DNA of 5,530 nucleotides, taken from CAZBEA01 sp964490835. GTDB taxonomy: Bacteria > Patescibacteriota > Microgenomatia > Levybacterales > GWA1-39-11. Location of the stretch: the NCBI GenBank assembly GCA_964490835.1, contig CAZBEA010000077.1, forward strand, positions 1 to 5,530, read 5' to 3'. Below the pieces are notes generated by a model. That model was given only the letters and a program-made list of their open reading frames with translations, did not search any database and was not told the DNA's origin. Numbering within the stretch: the stretch's first letter is position 1; every line of letters starts with the position of its first letter. Positions 5,109 to 5,530 of the stretch are shown here, piece by piece. The position numbers were made by a program, and so were the translations under genes.

Positions 5109-5157
5109 GTTGATTTTCATAGAAAATTTTCTATATTCATCTCCTGTGAAAATCGAC
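5109..5157. repeat. Nested inverted repeats upstream of the 645-residue gene
   Basis: The outer arms GTTGATTTTCA (5109-5119) and TGAAAATCGAC (5147-5157) pair over 11 bp with one G-T. Between them, sharing one base with the left arm, is a perfect 16-bp palindrome made of ATAGAAAA and its complement (5119-5134). The element lies 22 bp beyond the -35 box of the 645-residue gene. It has no T run on the minus strand, so it is not a terminator for the gene to its right. It could be an operator for a dimeric regulator or simply an AT-rich structure. The rest of the 5088-5220 gap shows no gene. Confidence 0.6.
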
Positions 5158-5196
5158 TCACCGATGCAATTATTCCATTCGCAAAAGTAGGAAGAG

Positions 5197-5208
5197 AAGC
5201 TGCAGCTT
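5197..5208. repeat. 12-bp perfect palindrome
   Basis: AAGCTGCAGCTT, perfectly self-complementary, lies 12 bases past the stop codon of the glycosidase-like gene. As RNA it allows only a 4-bp stem with a TGCA loop, and no T run follows, so it is at best a poor terminator. Function unknown; it may be chance. Confidence 0.35.
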
Positions 5209-5220
5209 AGTAAAAGCGGT

Positions 5221-5530
5221 CTAGACTGATATAAGCGACTTAACTCGAAGCGCCTGAGCGCCTGCCTGAACGAGCGCAGCATCATTCCACCCGATATGAC
5301 TGGCGGTTCCGTCACTTGGAATTACCCACTTCCCATTGTTCCTTTCAAATAATTCAGGTGGCCATCCATTGTCTTCAACTATTTCATAGGCTCGATCAAG
5401 ATATCTCATACCCCTAACCCCGAATTTTTTAGCACTTACCATCGACCCCAGTTGAGCTGCTTGTTCGGCTCTTTTCAAGTGAATTACTGCCATATACGGT
5501 AACCCCATAAACCAGACAGGCTCTCCCTCG
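5221..5530 (-). CDS. C-terminal fragment of a probable (alpha/alpha)6-barrel glycosidase-like protein
   Basis: The frame is open from the right edge, so the gene start lies outside the window. An ATG at 5508 exists, but the upstream codons (EGEPVWF) continue the same fold and no Shine-Dalgarno sequence is properly placed, so this is the end of a longer protein. About 102 residues are visible. The order of motifs, EPVWFMGLPYMAVIHLKRAEQAAQL, then YLDRAYEIVEDNGWPPELFERNNGKW, then GTASHIGWNDAALVQAGAQAL, resembles the last helices of (alpha/alpha)6 glycoside hydrolases. In GH15 glucoamylases a PEQ-type catalytic base is followed about 20-25 residues later by a W-S-H-A-E-type helix. The Glu of PPELFE would be the catalytic-base candidate. 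GH63- and GH100-like folds have similar endings, so I leave the family and substrate open. The following gap shows no convincing terminator. Confidence 0.5.
   Translation of the reverse strand, partial: EGEPVWFMGLPYMAVIHLKRAEQAAQLGSMVSAKKFGVRGMRYLDRAYEIVEDNGWPPELFERNNGKWVIPSDGTASHIGWNDAALVQAGAQALRVKSLISV

Noticed and set aside
5118..5145. AGGAG on the minus strand followed by ATGs, as a possible tiny peptide gene
   Set aside because: One ATG touches the AGGAG and the other is about 20 nt away, so neither has workable spacing. The second peptide would be only 7 residues.
5109..5157. The inverted repeats as terminator of the glycosidase-like gene
   Set aside because: No T run follows on the minus strand, and the stem is AT-rich with a long loop.
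5097..5315. Minus-strand 72-codon frame over the glycosidase-like end and the gap
   Set aside because: Its first half is an out-of-frame shadow of the glycosidase-like gene and its second half crosses the inverted repeats. No Shine-Dalgarno sequence precedes its start.
1..5530. CRISPR array, insertion sequence, tRNA or rRNA gene
   Set aside because: No regularly spaced repeats, transposase motifs, cloverleaf or rRNA segments were seen on either strand.

Overview
The window looks like a compact chromosomal piece from a small-genome, AT-rich bacterium. My best guess is a member of the Candidate Phyla Radiation (Patescibacteria), possibly Microgenomates-like. This guess rests on short intergenic gaps, pared-down housekeeping proteins mixed with orphan proteins, rplJ-rplL standing alone without rplK-rplA before it or rpoB after it, and promoters packed against neighbouring stop codons. 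It is an inference from style; no taxonomic marker was searched. The genes use TAA and TAG as stops, and nothing suggests a recoded TGA.

Layout from left to right: (1) fmt, methionyl-tRNA formyltransferase, on the + strand, with a shortened tRNA-recognition loop and a shortened C-terminal domain. It converges with (2) rpmB (ribosomal protein bL28, zinc-binding form) on the - strand, and the two genes share the palindrome TTAA as both stop codons. (3) A 259-residue cytoplasmic zinc metallopeptidase-like protein on the - strand, with HEMGH and a downstream Tyr/Glu pair like that of anthrax lethal factor. (4) The rplJ-rplL operon (L10 and L7/L12) on the - strand, with its own promoter, a long leader holding a terminator/antiterminator switch, and a strong intrinsic terminator after rplL. 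(5) A 645-residue orphan protein on the - strand, not recognised. (6) A 170-bp gap with inverted repeats. (7) The C-terminal end of a probable (alpha/alpha)6-barrel glycosidase-like protein that runs off the right edge.

The four genes whose starts and probable own promoters lie in the window, apart from the rplJ operon (fmt, rpmB, the metallopeptidase and the 645-residue protein), each have a good -10 box, mostly of the extended TGn type, whose last base lies only 6-8 nt before the ATG. None has a Shine-Dalgarno sequence. This predicts leaderless mRNAs. By contrast, rplL inside the operon has a textbook Shine-Dalgarno sequence, and rplJ has a leader of about 147 nt. The window therefore appears to use two modes of translation initiation: leaderless at promoter-proximal starts, and Shine-Dalgarno inside an operon.

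Functionally the left two thirds serve translation: initiator tRNA formylation, L28 and the L10-L12 stalk. The L10 leader is the likely autoregulatory point. The metallopeptidase, the 645-residue protein and the glycosidase-like fragment have no evident functional link to these. The most unusual items are the leaderless promoter set, the attenuator, the lethal-factor-like zincin and the reduced Fmt.
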